From positions 2,108,001 through 2,172,000 of the forward strand of contig NZ_CP065047.1 in NCBI RefSeq assembly GCF_015689175.1: a DNA stretch of 64,000 nucleotides, given 5' to 3'. Shown piece by piece: positions 62,738 through 64,000 of the stretch. The stretch comes from Mycobacterium kubicae (GTDB lineage Bacteria; Actinomycetota; Actinomycetes; Mycobacteriales; Mycobacteriaceae). The notes beneath the pieces were generated by a model. The model had not been told where the DNA came from. It did no database searches and was given only the letters and a program-made list of their open reading frames with translations. The position numbers were made by a program, and so were the translations under genes. Each line of letters opens with the position of its first letter. Position 1 is the stretch's first letter.

Positions 62738-64000
62738 ATGGCCAGCTGGCGTCGGCGTCTTAGGGGAGACCTTGGCTCGTCGGCCGGCTTTCGGCGAGCG
62801 CTGTCGGCCATCGCGGTGGCGGCCGTCCTGGTGGCCGGCGCGCTCACCGGCTGCTCGGGTAGCGCGGCCGGTCAAATCGACTACGTGGTCGACGGGACGA
62901 TTCCCACCTACAACGCCAACACGGTCGTCGGCGCCTCCTCGGCCACAGCGCAGGCGTTCGCCCGCACCCTGACCGGGTTCGGCTATCACGGGCCGGACGG
63001 GCAGGTGGTCGCCGACCACGACTTCGGCACCATCTCGGTGGTCGGCGGTGCGCCGTTGGTGCTCGACTACCAGATCGCCGACAACGCCGTCTACTCCGAT
63101 GGCAAGCCGGTGACCTGCGACGACATGGTGCTGGCGTGGGCGGCGCAGTCCGGGCGTTTCCCCGGCTTCGACGCCGCCACCCAAGCCGGCTACACCGACA
63201 TCGCCAACGTCGAGTGCGCGCCGGGGCAGAAGAAGGCCCGAGTGTCGTTCATCCCGGACCGCAGCGTCGTCGACTACACGCAGCTGTTCACCGCGACTTC
63301 GATGATGCCCTCACATGTGATCGGCGACCTGCTGAGCACCGACGTCACCGCGGCGTTGCTGACCAAGAAGACACCGGTGATCGAACAGATCGCCAAAGCG
63401 TGGAACACCACCTGGGACCTCAAGCCCGGTATCGACGTCAAACGCTTCCCGTCGTCGGGCCCGTACAAGATCGAGTCCGTCCTGGACGGTGGGGGCGTGG
63501 TGCTGGTCGCCAACGACCGCTGGTGGGGCGCCAAGGCGATCACCAAACGTGTCACGGTGTGGCCGCAGGCGGTCGATATCCAAGACCGCATCAACAGCCG
63601 CAACGTCGATGTGGTCGACGTCGCCGCCGGATCGTCGGGCGCCCTGACCACCCCGGACAACTACGAACGCTCCGACTACGCCTCGGCGGGGATTCAGCAG
63701 CTGATCTTCGCGCCGCAGGGCGAGCTGGCACAGGCGCGCACCCGGCGCGCGGTGGCGCTGTGCACACCGCGCGACACCATCGCCAAGGACGCGGGGGTGG
63801 CGATCGCCAACTCCCGGCTCAGCCCGGCGACCGACGACGCCGTTGCCGCGGCCGACGGTTCCGCCGAGGCCGGCCAGTTCACCCGGGCCGATCCCGTCGC
63901 CGCGCGCACCGCGCTTGGGGGTGCGCCGTTGACCGTGCGGATCGGCTATCGGGGACCCAACGCGCGCCTGGCCGCCACCGTGGGTGCCATCGCGAAGGCT
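62738..64000 (+). CDS. ABC-type solute-binding lipoprotein (3' end outside window)
   Basis: The frame is open to the window end (421 codons). It begins with a lipoprotein signal whose lipobox LTGC places the lipidated Cys at about residue 39, after the hydrophobic AVAAVLVAGA. The mature part is of the SBP_bac_5 (DppA/OppA) type, with VYSDGKPVTCDDMVLAWAAQ and FPSSGPYKIESV. Such proteins bind peptides or other small ligands outside the membrane. The product matches M. tuberculosis Rv2585c by position and sequence (from memory). No ABC permease genes adjoin, so it may act as an orphan binding protein or receptor. Confidence 0.92.
   Translation, partial: MASWRRRLRGDLGSSAGFRRALSAIAVAAVLVAGALTGCSGSAAGQIDYVVDGTIPTYNANTVVGASSATAQAFARTLTGFGYHGPDGQVVADHDFGTISVVGGAPLVLDYQIADNAVYSDGKPVTCDDMVLAWAAQSGRFPGFDAATQAGYTDIANVECAPGQKKARVSFIPDRSVVDYTQLFTATSMMPSHVIGDLLSTDVTAALLTKKTPVIEQIAKAWNTTWDLKPGIDVKRFPSSGPYKIESVLDGGGVVLVANDRWWGAKAITKRVTVWPQAVDIQDRINSRNVDVVDVAAGSSGALTTPDNYERSDYASAGIQQLIFAPQGELAQARTRRAVALCTPRDTIAKDAGVAIANSRLSPATDDAVAAADGSAEAGQFTRADPVAARTALGGAPLTVRIGYRGPNARLAATVGAIAKA

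Overview
The window is chromosomal DNA from a high-GC actinobacterium, almost certainly a slow-growing Mycobacterium. A complete PE_PGRS gene, the PIM-lipid operon (pgsA-patA-pimA), the mycobacterial carboxylic acid reductase (FadD9/CAR), a DesA3-type desaturase, a LexA-type SOS box before ruvCAB, and a core gene order that mirrors M. tuberculosis Rv2614c to Rv2585c (recalled, not searched) all point this way. No insertion sequence, integrase, phage gene or CRISPR array was seen.

Layout. 0-1.2 kb: end of a small secreted protein gene and four tRNA genes (Val-GAC, Cys-GCA and Gly-GCC on the minus strand; Val-CAC divergent). 1.2-34 kb: an accessory, metabolic region in short units on both strands: an AraC/GMC-oxidoreductase unit with a broken second GMC gene, hydrolases, two nitronate monooxygenases, five one-component regulators (AraC, two TetR, IclR, a helix-turn-helix metal-ligand-like regulator), STAS and DedA proteins, a polysaccharide deacetylase, and a catabolic locus at 17.8-25.8 kb. 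34-43 kb: core operon thrS, HIT, pgsA, patA, pimA, NUDIX, then pdxS, tesB, pdxT. 43-49 kb: yebC, a small variable insert, then ruvCAB with its SOS box. 49-59 kb: membrane proteins, a 1273-residue PE_PGRS protein, CAR and gabT. 59-64 kb: yajC, secD, secF and a solute-binding lipoprotein that runs off the end.

How genes work together. The catabolic locus reads as a route for an aromatic acid: a Rieske ring-hydroxylating dioxygenase (alpha, beta), a 92-residue protein, a dihydrodiol dehydrogenase and a class II aldolase-type decarboxylase are translationally coupled on the minus strand. Next to them, on the plus strand, a DUF2231-Rieske protein and a hemerythrin lead into coupled protocatechuate 3,4-dioxygenase (pcaH, pcaG) and carboxymuconate cycloisomerase (pcaB). 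This matches the gram-positive phthalate 3,4-dioxygenase to protocatechuate logic, although no dedicated ferredoxin or reductase gene is present. The core half makes Thr-tRNA, phosphatidylinositol mannosides, pyridoxal phosphate, Holliday-junction resolution and the SecDF export motor.

Several decayed genes (GMC oxidoreductase, a PPE-MPTR tail, the C-terminal half of a regulator) lie in the accessory half, which marks it as the more plastic part of the window.
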